The notes beneath the pieces are model-generated. The model was given only the letters and a program-made list of their open reading frames with translations, was not told the DNA's origin and did no database searches. The position numbers and the translations under genes are program-made. 64,000 nucleotides of DNA from Sphingopyxis sp. H073 (GTDB lineage Bacteria; Pseudomonadota; Alphaproteobacteria; Sphingomonadales; Sphingomonadaceae). Of this stretch, positions 36,717 to 46,538 are shown piece by piece. Numbering within the stretch: position 1 is the first letter of the stretch; every line of letters starts with the position of its first letter. The DNA lies in NCBI RefSeq assembly GCF_001468395.1, contig NZ_LNSG01000001.1:310001-374000 (forward strand), in the 5' to 3' direction.

Positions 36717-37616
36717 ATGAATGCGACCGCCACCCTCCCGGCCGTTCGCGGCAAGCTGACGGCAAAGGCCCCGCTGGCCCCGCTCGTCTGGTTCAAGTCG
36801 GGCGGCCCCGCCGACTGGCTGTTCGAGCCGAAGGACGCCGACGATCTCGCCGCCTTCCTCCGCGATCTCGATCCCGCGATCCCGGTGATGGCGCTCGGCC
36901 TCGGCTCGAACCTGATCGTCCGCGACGGCGGCTTTCCCGGCGTCGTCGTCCGGCTCGGCAAGGCGTTCGCGAAGGTGGTTGTTGAGGATGGGCAGACGCT
37001 AAGCTGCGGCGGCGGCGCTTCTGGCATTCTGGTCTCTTCGACGGCACGGGATGCCGGTGTAGGCGGCCTCGAATTTCTTCGCTCCATTCCGGGCACCGTT
37101 GGTGGCTTCGTCCGCATGAACGGCGGTGCTTATGGTCGCGAGGTGAAAGACATTCTGATCAGTTGCGAGGTCGTGCTTCGGTCAGGTCAGCGCAAATTCC
37201 TTGCTTTGGAAGACCTCGGCTACACTTATCGCCACAGCGAATTGCCCGAGGGCGCGGTCGTCGTCGGCGCAACCTTCCGTGGCTATCGGGATGAACCCAC
37301 AGCCATTCAGGCCGAAATGGACCGCATCTCGGCGAGCCGCGAAGCCTCGCAGCCGCTGCGTTCGAAGACCGGCGGCTCGACCTTCAAGAACCCCGACGGG
37401 TACAAGGCGTGGCAGCTTGTCGATGAAGCCGGCTGCCGCGGCTTCGCGGTCGGCGGCGCGCAGGTTAGCGAGAAGCACACCAACTTCCTGATCAACACCG
37501 GCGACGCGACAAGCGCCGATATCGAGGCGCTCGGCGAGGAAGTCCGCCGCCGGGTGAAGGACAAGAGCGGCATCGATTTGCAATGGGAGATACAGCGCGT
37601 GGGTAAGCCCGAATGA
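36717..37616 (+). CDS. murB: UDP-N-acetylenolpyruvoylglucosamine reductase
   Basis: FAD enzyme forming UDP-MurNAc. TTWFKSGGPADW-like start (LVWFKSGGPADWLFEP), FAD-binding GLGSNLIVRDGG, SIPGTVGG and the C-terminal GGSTFKNP are visible. 299 residues; the start has AAAGAAAGG upstream. From about 36960 to 37320 third positions use T more often than in the neighbouring genes. Confidence 0.95.
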   Translation: MNATATLPAVRGKLTAKAPLAPLVWFKSGGPADWLFEPKDADDLAAFLRDLDPAIPVMALGLGSNLIVRDGGFPGVVVRLGKAFAKVVVEDGQTLSCGGGASGILVSSTARDAGVGGLEFLRSIPGTVGGFVRMNGGAYGREVKDILISCEVVLRSGQRKFLALEDLGYTYRHSELPEGAVVVGATFRGYRDEPTAIQAEMDRISASREASQPLRSKTGGSTFKNPDGYKAWQLVDEAGCRGFAVGGAQVSEKHTNFLINTGDATSADIEALGEEVRRRVKDKSGIDLQWEIQRVGKPE

Positions 37617-38539
37617 GCCGAGGGCCGTGGCATGTCGCCGTCCTGATGGGGGGCTGGTCGGCCGAACGCGAAGTGTCGCTGATGAGCGGCAATGGGGTCG
37701 CCGACGCGCTGGAATCGCGCGGGCACAAGGTTACGCGCATCGACATGGGCCGCGACGTTGCACAGCGGCTTGCCGAGGCAAAACCCGACGTCGTCTTCAA
37801 CGCGCTCCACGGCGTCCCCGGCGAGGACGGTACCGTGCAGGGGATGCTCGACCTGATGGGCCTCAAATATACCCACAGCGGGCTCGTCACCTCGGTGATC
37901 GCCATCGACAAGGAATTGACGAAGCAGGCGCTGGTGCCGCATGGTGTGCCCATGCCGACGGGGGTGATGGTCGACAGCGAAAGCCTCTTTTCCATCGACC
38001 CTTTGCCGCGTCCTTACGTGCTGAAACCCGTCAACGAAGGCTCGTCGGTCGGCGTCGCGATCGTCAAGGACGACAGCAATTACGGCAACCCGATCGCGCG
38101 CGATGCGGTCGGTCCCTGGCAGGAGTTCGACCGGCTGCTCGCCGAGCCCTTCATCAAGGGGCGCGAGCTGACCGTCGCGGTGCTCGGCGACCGGGCGCTC
38201 GGCGTTACCGAACTGCGCGTCAAGTCGGGCTTCTACGACTATGACGCCAAATATACCGAGGGACTGACCGAGCATGTCTGCCCCGCCGAAGTCCCGGACG
38301 ACATCGCGCAGCGGATGAAGGATCTCGCGGTGCAGGCGCACCGCCTGCTCGGTTGCAAGGGCGCGTCGCGCTCCGATTTCCGCTGGGACGACGAACATGG
38401 CCTCGCGGGCATCTTTCTGCTCGAGGTCAACACCCAACCCGGCATGACGCCACTCAGCCTCGTGCCCGAGCAAGCGCGCGCCATCGGCATGGATTATGCC
38501 GAACTCGTCGAACGTATCGTGGGGGAAGCCCTGTCATGA
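37613..38539 (+). CDS. ddl: D-alanine:D-alanine ligase
   Basis: ATP-grasp enzyme making the D-Ala-D-Ala dipeptide for MurF. MGGWSAEREVSLMSG at the N-terminus, ALHGVPGEDGTVQGMLD, VLKPVNEGSSVGV and LLEVNTQPGMTPLSLVP (metal-binding Glu and Asn) are all present. 308 residues. ATGA overlap with murB. Confidence 0.95.
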   Translation: MSRGPWHVAVLMGGWSAEREVSLMSGNGVADALESRGHKVTRIDMGRDVAQRLAEAKPDVVFNALHGVPGEDGTVQGMLDLMGLKYTHSGLVTSVIAIDKELTKQALVPHGVPMPTGVMVDSESLFSIDPLPRPYVLKPVNEGSSVGVAIVKDDSNYGNPIARDAVGPWQEFDRLLAEPFIKGRELTVAVLGDRALGVTELRVKSGFYDYDAKYTEGLTEHVCPAEVPDDIAQRMKDLAVQAHRLLGCKGASRSDFRWDDEHGLAGIFLLEVNTQPGMTPLSLVPEQARAIGMDYAELVERIVGEALS

Positions 38540-38549
38540 GAATGAAGTC

Positions 38550-39491
38550 ATGAGCAGTACGAAGATCAAGCGCGGCAAGGCCGCGCCGCGGCGCCCCGCG
38601 CGCACGACGAAGAAGCGGCGCTCGGTCCAGAAGTCCCGCCTCAACGCGGTGATCAATGCGCTGCCCGTGTCGCCGCAGCAGCTTCAGCGCGTCGCCAACT
38701 GGACGATCGGCCTCGGCCTCGCCGCGCTGGTCGTGCTCGTTGCCCATGCGACCGGCGTCACCGCGAAAATTCACGAGGAATATGCCCAGGCGGTCGGCCG
38801 GGCGGGCTTCATGGTCAAGAAGGTCGAGGTTGTCGGCGCCGACCGCATCGACCGGCTCAAGGTCTATGACATCGCGCTCGCGCAGAAGGACCGCTCGATG
38901 GCGGCGGTCGACCTGGAGGATGTGCGCCACGATCTGATGCAATATGGCTGGATCAAGGACGCGCGCGTTTCGCGCCGTCTGCCCGACACGCTCGTCGTCG
39001 ACATCGTCGAACGCTCGCCCGCCGCGATCTGGCAGCACAACAATCGCCTCTCGCTGATCGACGAAAAGGGCGTCGTGCTCGAACCCGTCAGCGTCGCGAC
39101 GATGCCCGACCTGCCGCTCGTCATCGGGCCGCGCGCGAACCAGCGCGCGCAGGATCTCGAACGCCTGCTCGCCGAGGCGAGCAGCCTCAAGGAGCTGCTC
39201 GCGGGAGCGACCTGGGTCGGCAACCGCCGCTGGGATCTGCGTTTCCGCAGCGGTGAGACGCTGTCGCTCCCCGAGGGTGAGGGCGAGGCGAAGGCTGCGC
39301 TTGCCAGGTTCGCCCATATGGACGGCGCCAACCGGTTGCTCGGGCGCGGAATATTGCGTTTCGACATGCGCGACCCGTCGCGTTTCGTGCTACGCTTGCC
39401 GCACGAAGGGCAGGTGGCGCCGACGAAGCTCGAAGACGCGCGCGATGCGGTCGACGCCGTTGCCGCGGCCAGTTCGGCGGAGAAAGGATAA
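38550..39491 (+). CDS. ftsQ: Cell division protein FtsQ
   Basis: Bitopic divisome protein. A very basic cytoplasmic N-terminus ([20 protein letters not shown]) precedes a membrane segment at about residues 54-72, then a POTRA domain (KKVEVVGADRI) and the FtsQ beta domain with LPDTLVVDIVERSPAAIW. 313 residues. The start was placed 10 bases after ddl, where GAGAATGAAG gives a ribosome site. ftsA begins 3 bases after its stop. Confidence 0.92.
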   Translation: MSSTKIKRGKAAPRRPARTTKKRRSVQKSRLNAVINALPVSPQQLQRVANWTIGLGLAALVVLVAHATGVTAKIHEEYAQAVGRAGFMVKKVEVVGADRIDRLKVYDIALAQKDRSMAAVDLEDVRHDLMQYGWIKDARVSRRLPDTLVVDIVERSPAAIWQHNNRLSLIDEKGVVLEPVSVATMPDLPLVIGPRANQRAQDLERLLAEASSLKELLAGATWVGNRRWDLRFRSGETLSLPEGEGEAKAALARFAHMDGANRLLGRGILRFDMRDPSRFVLRLPHEGQVAPTKLEDARDAVDAVAAASSAEKG

Positions 39492-39494
39492 GCC

Positions 39495-40751
39495 ATGGCG
39501 CCGCCGCGCATCGAAAAGATCATCACCGCGCTCGATGTCGGGTCGTGGAAGGTCTGCGCGCTGATCGCGGGGCAGACGGCGGACGGTGCGCTCCATGTCC
39601 TCGGCACCGGCCAGCGCGAGAGCCGGGGCGTCCAGCGCGGCTATGTCGCCGACATGGAACAGACCGAGCATATCGTGCGTGAGGCGATCGAGCAGGCCGA
39701 ACGCATTGCAGGGCTGAACATCGACGATGTCTGGGTCAGCTTCTCGGCGGGCAGCCTGCTCAGCGATGTCGCGCCGATCGAGAGCGAGCTTGGCGGCCAC
39801 CGCATCGAGCAGGAGGATATCGACGACCTGCTCGCCGCGGGACGCGCCGGCATCGACCCCGAGGGACGGATGATTCTGCACGCGCAGCCCGCGCTCTATA
39901 CGCTCGACGGCCTCACCGGGGTCAAGAACCCGATCGGCCTTCACGCCGACCGGCTCGGCGTCGACATCCATATCATCATGGCCGATGGCGCGCCGGTGCG
40001 GAACCTTGAGGCTGCGGTGCGGCAGGCGCATCTCGACGTCAACGCGGTCGTGGCGTCGCCGATCGCTGCAGGGCTCGCCTGCCTGTCGGACGAGGAGCGC
40101 GACCTCGGCGTCGCGCTCGTCGAGCTTGGCGCGGCGGTCACCACCGTCTCGCTCTACGCGGGGGGGATGCTGGTCGAAATGGCGTCGCTGCCCTTCGGCG
40201 CCAGCGACATCACGGACGATATCGCTTCGGCCTTCGGTATCCGCCGCAGCCAGGCGCAGCGGCTGCAGAGCTTCTATGGCTCGGCCTCGGCCAGTCCGCG
40301 CGACAATAACGAGATCATCGAGCTTGACCCTTCCGCGCCCGCCGGGTCGGATTCGCCGCGCATCACGCGTGCGCAGCTCGTTGCAGTCATCCGCCAGCGC
40401 CTCGACGCGATGATGGGAGACGTCGGGAGGACGCTGAAAGACCTGCATTTTGTCGGCCCGGTCGGCCGCCAGGTCGTGCTCGTCGGTGGCGGCGCCGACC
40501 TGAAAGGGATCGCCGATTATACCCAGAGCGCGCTCGGCCGCGCCGCGCGCATCGGCCGACCGCGCGGTCTGCACGGCCTGCCCGACGCGCATTCGGGCCC
40601 CGCTTTCGCGACGCTCGCGGGACTGGTTCTCTACGCCGCGTCGGACCCGGTGGACCTTCGCGACCTGCCGATGATGGCGCAGGATGTGTACCGGCCGAAG
40701 AGCACCGGGATCATCAACCGTTTGATGGCCGCTCTCAAGAGCAGTTTTTGA
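39495..40751 (+). CDS. ftsA: Cell division protein FtsA
   Basis: Actin-like ATPase that tethers FtsZ to the membrane. The first phosphate loop is ALDVGSWKVCALI, the second region is LVELGAAVTTVSLY and VVLVGGGADLKGI. The C-terminal amphipathic helix GIINRLMAALKSSF is the membrane-targeting sequence. 418 residues, full length. Confidence 0.96.
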   Translation: MAPPRIEKIITALDVGSWKVCALIAGQTADGALHVLGTGQRESRGVQRGYVADMEQTEHIVREAIEQAERIAGLNIDDVWVSFSAGSLLSDVAPIESELGGHRIEQEDIDDLLAAGRAGIDPEGRMILHAQPALYTLDGLTGVKNPIGLHADRLGVDIHIIMADGAPVRNLEAAVRQAHLDVNAVVASPIAAGLACLSDEERDLGVALVELGAAVTTVSLYAGGMLVEMASLPFGASDITDDIASAFGIRRSQAQRLQSFYGSASASPRDNNEIIELDPSAPAGSDSPRITRAQLVAVIRQRLDAMMGDVGRTLKDLHFVGPVGRQVVLVGGGADLKGIADYTQSALGRAARIGRPRGLHGLPDAHSGPAFATLAGLVLYAASDPVDLRDLPMMAQDVYRPKSTGIINRLMAALKSSF

Positions 40752-40903
40752 TGTCCAGGGGGCGAAAAGGTTAATTTTTTGGGTGATTCCGAGGTCACAA
40801 TAGTGCAATGCAATACCAGAATGCCGGACGGTGGGACTGACGTCCGGATGGGTCGCAAGGTGAGGGAAGCGGCGCAGGTCCGCCGCTGCAGGGAGATTAG
40901 TGG
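40752..40903 (+). promoter_or_regulatory. ftsA-ftsZ intergenic region with two hairpins
   Basis: 152 bases with an AT-rich patch at 40771-40783 and two stems: CCGGACG (40824-40830) with CGTCCGG (40841-40847), and GCGGCG (40869-40874) with CGCCGC (40881-40886). The second lies just before the ftsZ ribosome site GGGAG (40890-40894). A dedicated ftsZ promoter is likely here but no clear hexamers can be named. Confidence 0.45.
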
Positions 40904-42355
40904 ATGAGCATCAATATTGGCCCGCCGCAGGTCGATGAACTGAAACCGCGCATCGCGGTTATCGGGGTTGGCGGCGCCGGGGGCAATGCCATCGCCAACA
41001 TGATCGCCTCGCGCGTCGAGGGCGTCGATTTCGTCGTCGCCAACACCGACGCGCAGGCGCTGAACGCATCGCCGGCCGAACGCCGTATCCAGCTGGGGAC
41101 GCAGATCACCCAGGGTCTGGGCGCGGGTTCGCGGCCCGAGGTCGGCCGCGCGGCCGCCGAGGAAAGCATCGCGCAGGTCGAAGAGGCGCTGAACGGCGCG
41201 CATATGTGCTTCATCGCCGCGGGCATGGGCGGCGGCACCGGCACCGGCGCGGCACCGGTGATCGCCAAGGCGGCGCGCGACCGCGGCATCCTGACTGTCG
41301 GCGTCGTGACCAAGCCCTTCACCTTCGAGGGTAATCGCCGGATGCGCTCGGCCGAGGCCGGCATCGCCGAGTTGCAGGATCATGTCGACACGCTGATCGT
41401 CATTCCGAACCAGAACCTCTTCCTCGTCGCCAACCCGAACACGACCTTCAAGGAAGCGTTCACGATGGCCGACGAAGTGCTCCAGCAAGGCGTTCGCGGC
41501 ATCACCGACCTGATGGTCATGCCCGGCCTCATCAACCTCGACTTCGCCGACGTGCGCAGCGTGATGCGCGAAATGGGCAAGGCGATGATGGGCACCGGCG
41601 AGGCCGAAGGCGACGGCCGCGCGCTCGAGGCGGCGCAAAAGGCGATTGCCAACCCGCTGCTCGACGGCGTGTCGATGGCGGGCGCGAAGGGCGTCATCAT
41701 CTCGATCACCGGCGGCGAGGACATGCGCCTGATGGAGGTCGACGAGGCGGCGAACCACATCCGCGAGCTGGTCGACCCCGATGCCAACATCATCTGGGGC
41801 AGCGCCTTTAACGAGGGGCTTGAGGGCAAGATTCGCGTGTCGGTCGTTGCGACCGGCATCGACGGCACCGGCGAGGTCGCAGCCCCCGCGGCGGCGATGA
41901 CGCGTGGTTTCTCGTTCCAGCCCGCGCGCGCCGCGGCGCCCGCGCCGGTCGCCGAGGAAATGCTCGTCGAACCCGAGGCCGAAGAAACGCCGGTCGAGGC
42001 GGCCGCCGGGGAATTCGCCAGCGATCCTGCGCCCGGCTTCTCGCTCGGCGAAGCGCCCGAGGCTCGCGCTGCCGAGGTGGCAGAGGAGGAGCCGATGGAA
42101 TTGTCGCAGGTCGCGGCGACCTATGACGACACCACCGACGAGCTGGTGCTCAGCGAACCCGAGGCGCCGGCTGGCGATGCCGGCCCGGAATCGACGGTTG
42201 CTGCCGAAGAGGCGCCGGCGCGCTCGCTTGGCGGCGGTACCCTGTTCGAACGCATGTCGCGCCTGTCGCGTGGCGGCGGCGCGGCCGAACGGGACGAGGA
42301 CAAGGACGACGGGGTCGATCTCCCGCGTTTCCTCGGCCGTCAAAACAACCAGTAA
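40904..42355 (+). CDS. ftsZ: Cell division GTPase FtsZ
   Basis: Tubulin-like protein forming the division ring. The GTP-binding GGGTGTG occupies residues 109-115, with [16 protein letters not shown] before it and [17 protein letters not shown] after it. The core ends near residue 320; a Pro/Ala/Glu-rich linker of about 140 residues leads to the C-terminal peptide [12 protein letters not shown] that binds FtsA. 483 residues, long-linker type usual in alphaproteobacteria. Confidence 0.97.
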   Translation: MSINIGPPQVDELKPRIAVIGVGGAGGNAIANMIASRVEGVDFVVANTDAQALNASPAERRIQLGTQITQGLGAGSRPEVGRAAAEESIAQVEEALNGAHMCFIAAGMGGGTGTGAAPVIAKAARDRGILTVGVVTKPFTFEGNRRMRSAEAGIAELQDHVDTLIVIPNQNLFLVANPNTTFKEAFTMADEVLQQGVRGITDLMVMPGLINLDFADVRSVMREMGKAMMGTGEAEGDGRALEAAQKAIANPLLDGVSMAGAKGVIISITGGEDMRLMEVDEAANHIRELVDPDANIIWGSAFNEGLEGKIRVSVVATGIDGTGEVAAPAAAMTRGFSFQPARAAAPAPVAEEMLVEPEAEETPVEAAAGEFASDPAPGFSLGEAPEARAAEVAEEEPMELSQVAATYDDTTDELVLSEPEAPAGDAGPESTVAAEEAPARSLGGGTLFERMSRLSRGGGAAERDEDKDDGVDLPRFLGRQNNQ

Positions 42356-42414
42356 CAGGGCAATGATCGGCCGCCCCTCAGGGCAAGGCAGGCCGACAAT
42401 CGGGATGATCTGAT

Positions 42415-44400
42415 TTGCCCCTGCGGCACAAGACACTGACGATCGGGCCCCGGCGGACGCGGCGTTTCGCCGCCATGGTCGGGGCCCTTTTGCTTGGCAC
42501 CTGTATCGCGGCCCCGGTCGCGGCGATGCAGGCGGCGGCGCCCGACGCGGCGACGCGCGCCGCGCTTGAAAAGCGTACCGCGGCGCGGACGATGTTGTCC
42601 TCGGCGGTCAGTCGTCTGGCTACCAACGCCAACGACACATCGGCGCTCCTCGACGCCGGGCGCGCCTCGATCGAGCTCGAGGATTATCGCGCCGCGATCA
42701 CCTTTCTGACCCGCGCCGAACAGGCCAGCCCGCGCGACGGCGCGATCAAGGCAGCGCTCGGTTCGGCGATGGTCCATATGGAAACGCCGACGCGCGCGCT
42801 CGACTATTTCGGTGAAGCCCAGCTTCTAGGCGCACCCGAGCGGCTATTCCTCGCCGACCGCGGGCTCGCGCGCGACTTGCTGGGGCAACAGGACGCGGCG
42901 CAGCGCGATTACCAGCTCGCCCTGTCGATCACCCCGAACGAAGAAACCGTCCGCCGTTATGCGCTGTCGCTGGCAATCAGCGGTGAGCCCGACCGCGCGG
43001 TCCAGTTCTTGACGCCGCAGCTCAAGGCGCAGGATCGCGCCGCGTGGCGCCTGCGCGCGATGATCCTCGCGATCAACGGTCGCAACGACGAAGCGACCGA
43101 GATCGTCAATGCGACGATGCCCGCCGCCCTTGCGCAGAATATCATTCCCTACCTCGTCAAGCTCGACCGCCTCAACCCCGCGCAGCAGGCGGCGGCGGCG
43201 CATTTCGGGCGCTTCCCGAGCGGCCAGCTCGGTCCGCCGCGCAAGCCGGTCCAGATTGCGGCCGCAACCCCGCCGCCCGCTCCCGCGCCGGTGGCGACCG
43301 GCAAGCGCAGCAAGCCGCCCGCGGCGACGCCCAAAGCTGCCGTGAAACCGACGCCGGCGCCGGCAACCGCTCGTCAGCCAGCTCTTGCGAGCGCCGAGCA
43401 GTACCCGCCTGGTTTTTCGCCGACGCCGAAACCGGCGGCCGCTCGCGCGCCGGCTCCCGCCGGTACTGAACAATTACCGCCGGGCTTTTCGCCGACGCCG
43501 AAACCGGCTCCCGCCCCTGCGCTTACCGGTACGCGCCCGGCTGCTGCGGCGATCACGCCAACGCCGACATCTGGTGCCGCCGCCTCGGGTCCGCCCGAAC
43601 TGCAGTCGTCATTCCGGCCGACGATCCGGCCGGCGACGTCCGTGCCGCCGGCCGGTCCGGCTACGGCCCCTGCGTCGCCGCCTGCGAATTCACTGCCGGC
43701 GTCCGCGAGTGCGACGACGCCAACGTCCGTCGACGCCGCGCCGGCCAAGCCTCCGGTCGGCCCGGGATTCTCGATCAACGATCTCGGCAGGCCGGCAGAC
43801 GCGGCACCCGTTGCCGCTGTAGGCGCGTCGTCCGCGCCCGAGACGGCGGCCGCCATGCCGCCGCCCGCGCCGCCTCCATCCCCCGAGGCAAGCGTCGATC
43901 CCGCGCCGCTGGCTTCGCTGGCGGCGATCGCCAGTTCGATCGAGATTCCGACCGAGGAGCTTGCGCAGGCCGACAATGCGATCGGCGCCGACACGCTCGC
44001 GAAGTTGCGCGAAGAGAAAAGGCGCGCCGATGCCGCCGAGGCGGCGAAGCGCGAGAAGGACGAGGCCGCGGCGAAGGCAAAGGCGGAAGCCGATGCGAAG
44101 GCCAAGGCCGAAGCGGCGGAAAAGAAAGCCAATCCCGCACGCCTCTGGGTCCAGATCGCGACCGGTGCCAATCCGAAGGCGCTGGCGACCGACTTCGGCA
44201 AATTCGCGAAGAAGAGCCCCGATCTGTTCAAGGGCAAGGCGGGCGCGACGACCGAATGGGGCAAGACGCGCCGCCTGCTCGTCGGCCCGTTCAAGGACAA
44301 GAAGGCCGCGCAGGACTGGCTGGCGAGCTACAAGAAGGCGGGCGGCGACGGCTTCCTCTTCAACAGCGAAGCCGGCCAAGACGTCGATCCGATCAAATGA
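42415..44400 (+). CDS. TPR and SPOR-domain envelope protein
   Basis: 661 residues, with a TTG start after GGGA. A signal peptide (h-region MVGALLLGTCIAA) ends near AMA/VAA 37. Residues about 60-250 are helical TPR-like repeats (SALLDAGRASIELEDYRAAI). A long Pro/Ala linker contains two copies of PPGFSPTPKP. A charged coiled segment rich in KAKAEA leads to a C-terminal SPOR domain (LWVQIATGANPKALATDF to KKAAQDWLASYKKAGG) that binds septal denuded glycan in known proteins. Its place right after ftsZ fits a septal role. Confidence 0.85.
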   Translation: MPLRHKTLTIGPRRTRRFAAMVGALLLGTCIAAPVAAMQAAAPDAATRAALEKRTAARTMLSSAVSRLATNANDTSALLDAGRASIELEDYRAAITFLTRAEQASPRDGAIKAALGSAMVHMETPTRALDYFGEAQLLGAPERLFLADRGLARDLLGQQDAAQRDYQLALSITPNEETVRRYALSLAISGEPDRAVQFLTPQLKAQDRAAWRLRAMILAINGRNDEATEIVNATMPAALAQNIIPYLVKLDRLNPAQQAAAAHFGRFPSGQLGPPRKPVQIAAATPPPAPAPVATGKRSKPPAATPKAAVKPTPAPATARQPALASAEQYPPGFSPTPKPAAARAPAPAGTEQLPPGFSPTPKPAPAPALTGTRPAAAAITPTPTSGAAASGPPELQSSFRPTIRPATSVPPAGPATAPASPPANSLPASASATTPTSVDAAPAKPPVGPGFSINDLGRPADAAPVAAVGASSAPETAAAMPPPAPPPSPEASVDPAPLASLAAIASSIEIPTEELAQADNAIGADTLAKLREEKRRADAAEAAKREKDEAAAKAKAEADAKAKAEAAEKKANPARLWVQIATGANPKALATDFGKFAKKSPDLFKGKAGATTEWGKTRRLLVGPFKDKKAAQDWLASYKKAGGDGFLFNSEAGQDVDPIK

Positions 44401-45569
44401 GCGTTGCCGCCTGCGCCAGCGACCCGGCGCGAAGTCGCGGGCGATGGCATGACGAACCGGGCCGCGTCGTGCGCGGGCCGCGCGATATGTTCCAGCGCGA
44501 CCGCGACCGCATCATCCATTCGATCGCCTTTCGCCGTTTGCGACACAAGACGCAGGTCTTTATCGCGCCCGACGGCGATCATTATCGCGTGCGCCTGACG
44601 CACAGTATCGAGGTCGCGCAGATCGGCCGCGGTATCGCCCGCGCGCTCGGCCTCAACGAAGATCTGACCGAGGCGCTGTGCCTCGCGCATGACATCGGGC
44701 ATCCGCCCTTCGGCCACGCCGGAGAGGATGCGCTGAAGGCGGCGATGCTCGATTATGGCGGCTTCGACCACAACGGCCACACGCTGCGGACGCTGGCGCG
44801 GCTCGAATCCCCCTATCCGCTGTTCGACGGGATCAACCTGACGTGGGAAACGCTGGAGGGGCTTGCGAAGCACAACGGCCCGGTCCGCCATCCGGGCTGG
44901 GCGCTCGCCGACATCGACGGCGCGTTTCCGCTCGACCTTGCCAGCCACGCAAGCCTCGAGGCACAGATCGCGGCGGTCGCCGACGATATTGCCTATGACA
45001 ATCACGATATCGACGACGGGCTGCGCGCCGGGCTTCTCGACCTCGACCAGCTCATGGAGCAGCCGTTCGTCGCCGCCAATTTCCGGGCGGTCGAGGGGCG
45101 TTTTCCCGGTGCGCCGCGCGACCGGCTGCTCCGCGAACTGGTGCGCGACCAGATCGGCGTCATGGTCAACGACGTGATCGCCGCGACCGCAGCCAATGTC
45201 GCAGCGGCAGGGGTGGAGAATGTCGACGAGGTGCGCGCGGCGGGCCGTATGCTGGGCGGTTTCTCGCCCGATCTGGCGCGGCAGGAGCGCGACCTCAAGC
45301 GTTTCATGTACGCCAACCTTTATCACCATCCATCGCAACTCGCGGCGGCGGCGGGCGCGAAACAGGTGATCGCGCGGCTGTTCGAGGCCTATGCGAATGA
45401 CCCTTCGCTGATGGGTGATGATTGGTCGTCGCGCCTGCCCCGCGAAGAATGCGCGACAATCCGCCATATCGGCGACTATATTGCGGGCATGACCGACCGC
45501 TTCGCTATCGACCGTTACGCCGCGATTTTCGGGCGCGACGCAGTGCCCGACGCGCTGGCGCATGTCTGA
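44397..45569 (+). CDS. Deoxyguanosinetriphosphate triphosphohydrolase-like protein
   Basis: HD-domain phosphohydrolase of the dGTPase family that splits dNTPs into nucleoside and triphosphate. SRGRWHDEPG and FRRLRHKTQVF begin the conserved core. The metal site has RLTHSIEVAQIGR and LAHDIGHPPFGHAGED (His98-Asp99). 390 residues. Overlaps the SPOR gene by 4 bases (ATGA) and the next gene by 8. Confidence 0.92.
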   Translation: MSVAACASDPARSRGRWHDEPGRVVRGPRDMFQRDRDRIIHSIAFRRLRHKTQVFIAPDGDHYRVRLTHSIEVAQIGRGIARALGLNEDLTEALCLAHDIGHPPFGHAGEDALKAAMLDYGGFDHNGHTLRTLARLESPYPLFDGINLTWETLEGLAKHNGPVRHPGWALADIDGAFPLDLASHASLEAQIAAVADDIAYDNHDIDDGLRAGLLDLDQLMEQPFVAANFRAVEGRFPGAPRDRLLRELVRDQIGVMVNDVIAATAANVAAAGVENVDEVRAAGRMLGGFSPDLARQERDLKRFMYANLYHHPSQLAAAAGAKQVIARLFEAYANDPSLMGDDWSSRLPREECATIRHIGDYIAGMTDRFAIDRYAAIFGRDAVPDALAHV

Positions 45570-46209
45570 CGCGCTGCTCGTCGGCGCCACCGGGATGGTC
45601 GGCGGTGCGGTGATCGCCAACGCCGACGCGCTTCGGTTGACGATTCTCGCGCGGCGCGAAACGGCCGGACTCCTGCCGCAGCACAAGCTGCTGGTGGCGC
45701 CGCCCGAACAGTGGGGCGAGATTATCGCTGCCGAACGACCGGCGATCTTCATCTCCTGCCTTGGCACGACGATTCGGCAGGCCGGCTCGCAGGCGGCGTT
45801 CCGCGCCGTCGACCACGACCTCGTCCTAGCGGCGGCGCGCGGCGCGAAAGAGGGCGGCGCGCAGCAGGCGATCGTCGTCAGTTCGGTCGGCGCATCGGCG
45901 AAGGCGGGCAATTTCTATCTGCGCACGAAGGGCGAGACCGAGGATGGCCTGCGTGCGCTCGGCTTCGAAAGGCTCGATATTCTGCGCCCCGGGCTGCTCA
46001 CGGGCGAGCGGCAGGGACCGGCGCGGGTCGGTGAGGGGATCGCGATGCTCGCGGCACCGCTGACCAACGCGCTGCTGCATGGATCCTTGCGCCGCTACCG
46101 CTCGATTCCGGGCGAAACGGTCGCGCGCGCGATCGTCGCGCTCGCCGGGCGGAGCGATTCCGGCGTGCATATCCACGAAAACGATGTAATCCGTGTGCTC
46201 GCCGATTGA
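45562..46209 (+). CDS. NAD(P)-binding Rossmann protein, HTATIP2-like
   Basis: 215 residues starting ALLVGATGMVGGAVI, the dinucleotide-binding loop of an atypical short-chain dehydrogenase. SCLGTTIRQAGSQAAFRAVDHD and VVSSVGASAKAGNFYLRTKGETE match the oxidoreductase HTATIP2/YwnB-type group. LDILRPGLLTGER follows. The substrate is unknown. Its first 8 bases overlap the dGTPase-like gene. It ends before the glycine riboswitch. Confidence 0.82.
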   Translation: MSDALLVGATGMVGGAVIANADALRLTILARRETAGLLPQHKLLVAPPEQWGEIIAAERPAIFISCLGTTIRQAGSQAAFRAVDHDLVLAAARGAKEGGAQQAIVVSSVGASAKAGNFYLRTKGETEDGLRALGFERLDILRPGLLTGERQGPARVGEGIAMLAAPLTNALLHGSLRRYRSIPGETVARAIVALAGRSDSGVHIHENDVIRVLAD

Positions 46210-46271
46210 CTCCTTAAAAGGCCAGCGCCAAGGCTGACCTGTCTGTCGAAGCCCGCAAAGGGATTCGACCG

Positions 46272-46482
46272 GCCGCGCGGGAGAGCGCGGGGCAGGGCAA
46301 CCTGATCCGCCACCGAAGGAGCAACCGCCCCGGAAACTCTCAGGTCAAACGGACCGCGCAGGCTGGAACGGACACTCTGGAAAGCGTTCCGGCCGCCCAA
46401 TCGGGTGACGATCGGAACCACCGAAGGGGTAACTCCATCGTCCGATGGAGGAAAACTCTCAGGTTCCCGTGACAGAGGGGGC
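46272..46482 (+). promoter_or_regulatory. Tandem glycine riboswitch
   Basis: Two glycine aptamers in series in the gcv leader. Aptamer 1 has GCGCGGGAGAG (46275-46285), CCGAAGGAGCAA and AAACTCTCAGG near 46334-46344. The linker CACTCTGGAAAG follows. Aptamer 2 has CACCGAAGGGGTAA (near 46419-46432), AAAACTCTCAGG and GTGACAGAGGGGG (near 46469-46481). These are the conserved core strings of the family. Glycine binding should turn on the cleavage operon that begins 57 bases downstream. Confidence 0.95.
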
Positions 46483-46538
46483 ATGGCGACAGGACGGCAC
46501 CGGGCCGCGCCTCGCCATGTCAACCGCGGGAGACTGTT

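Noticed and set aside
40752..40903. A CtrA-type site (TTAA-N7-TTAA) before ftsZ
   Set aside because: Only the first half-site (TTAA near 40771) is present; the second half is missing at the right spacing.
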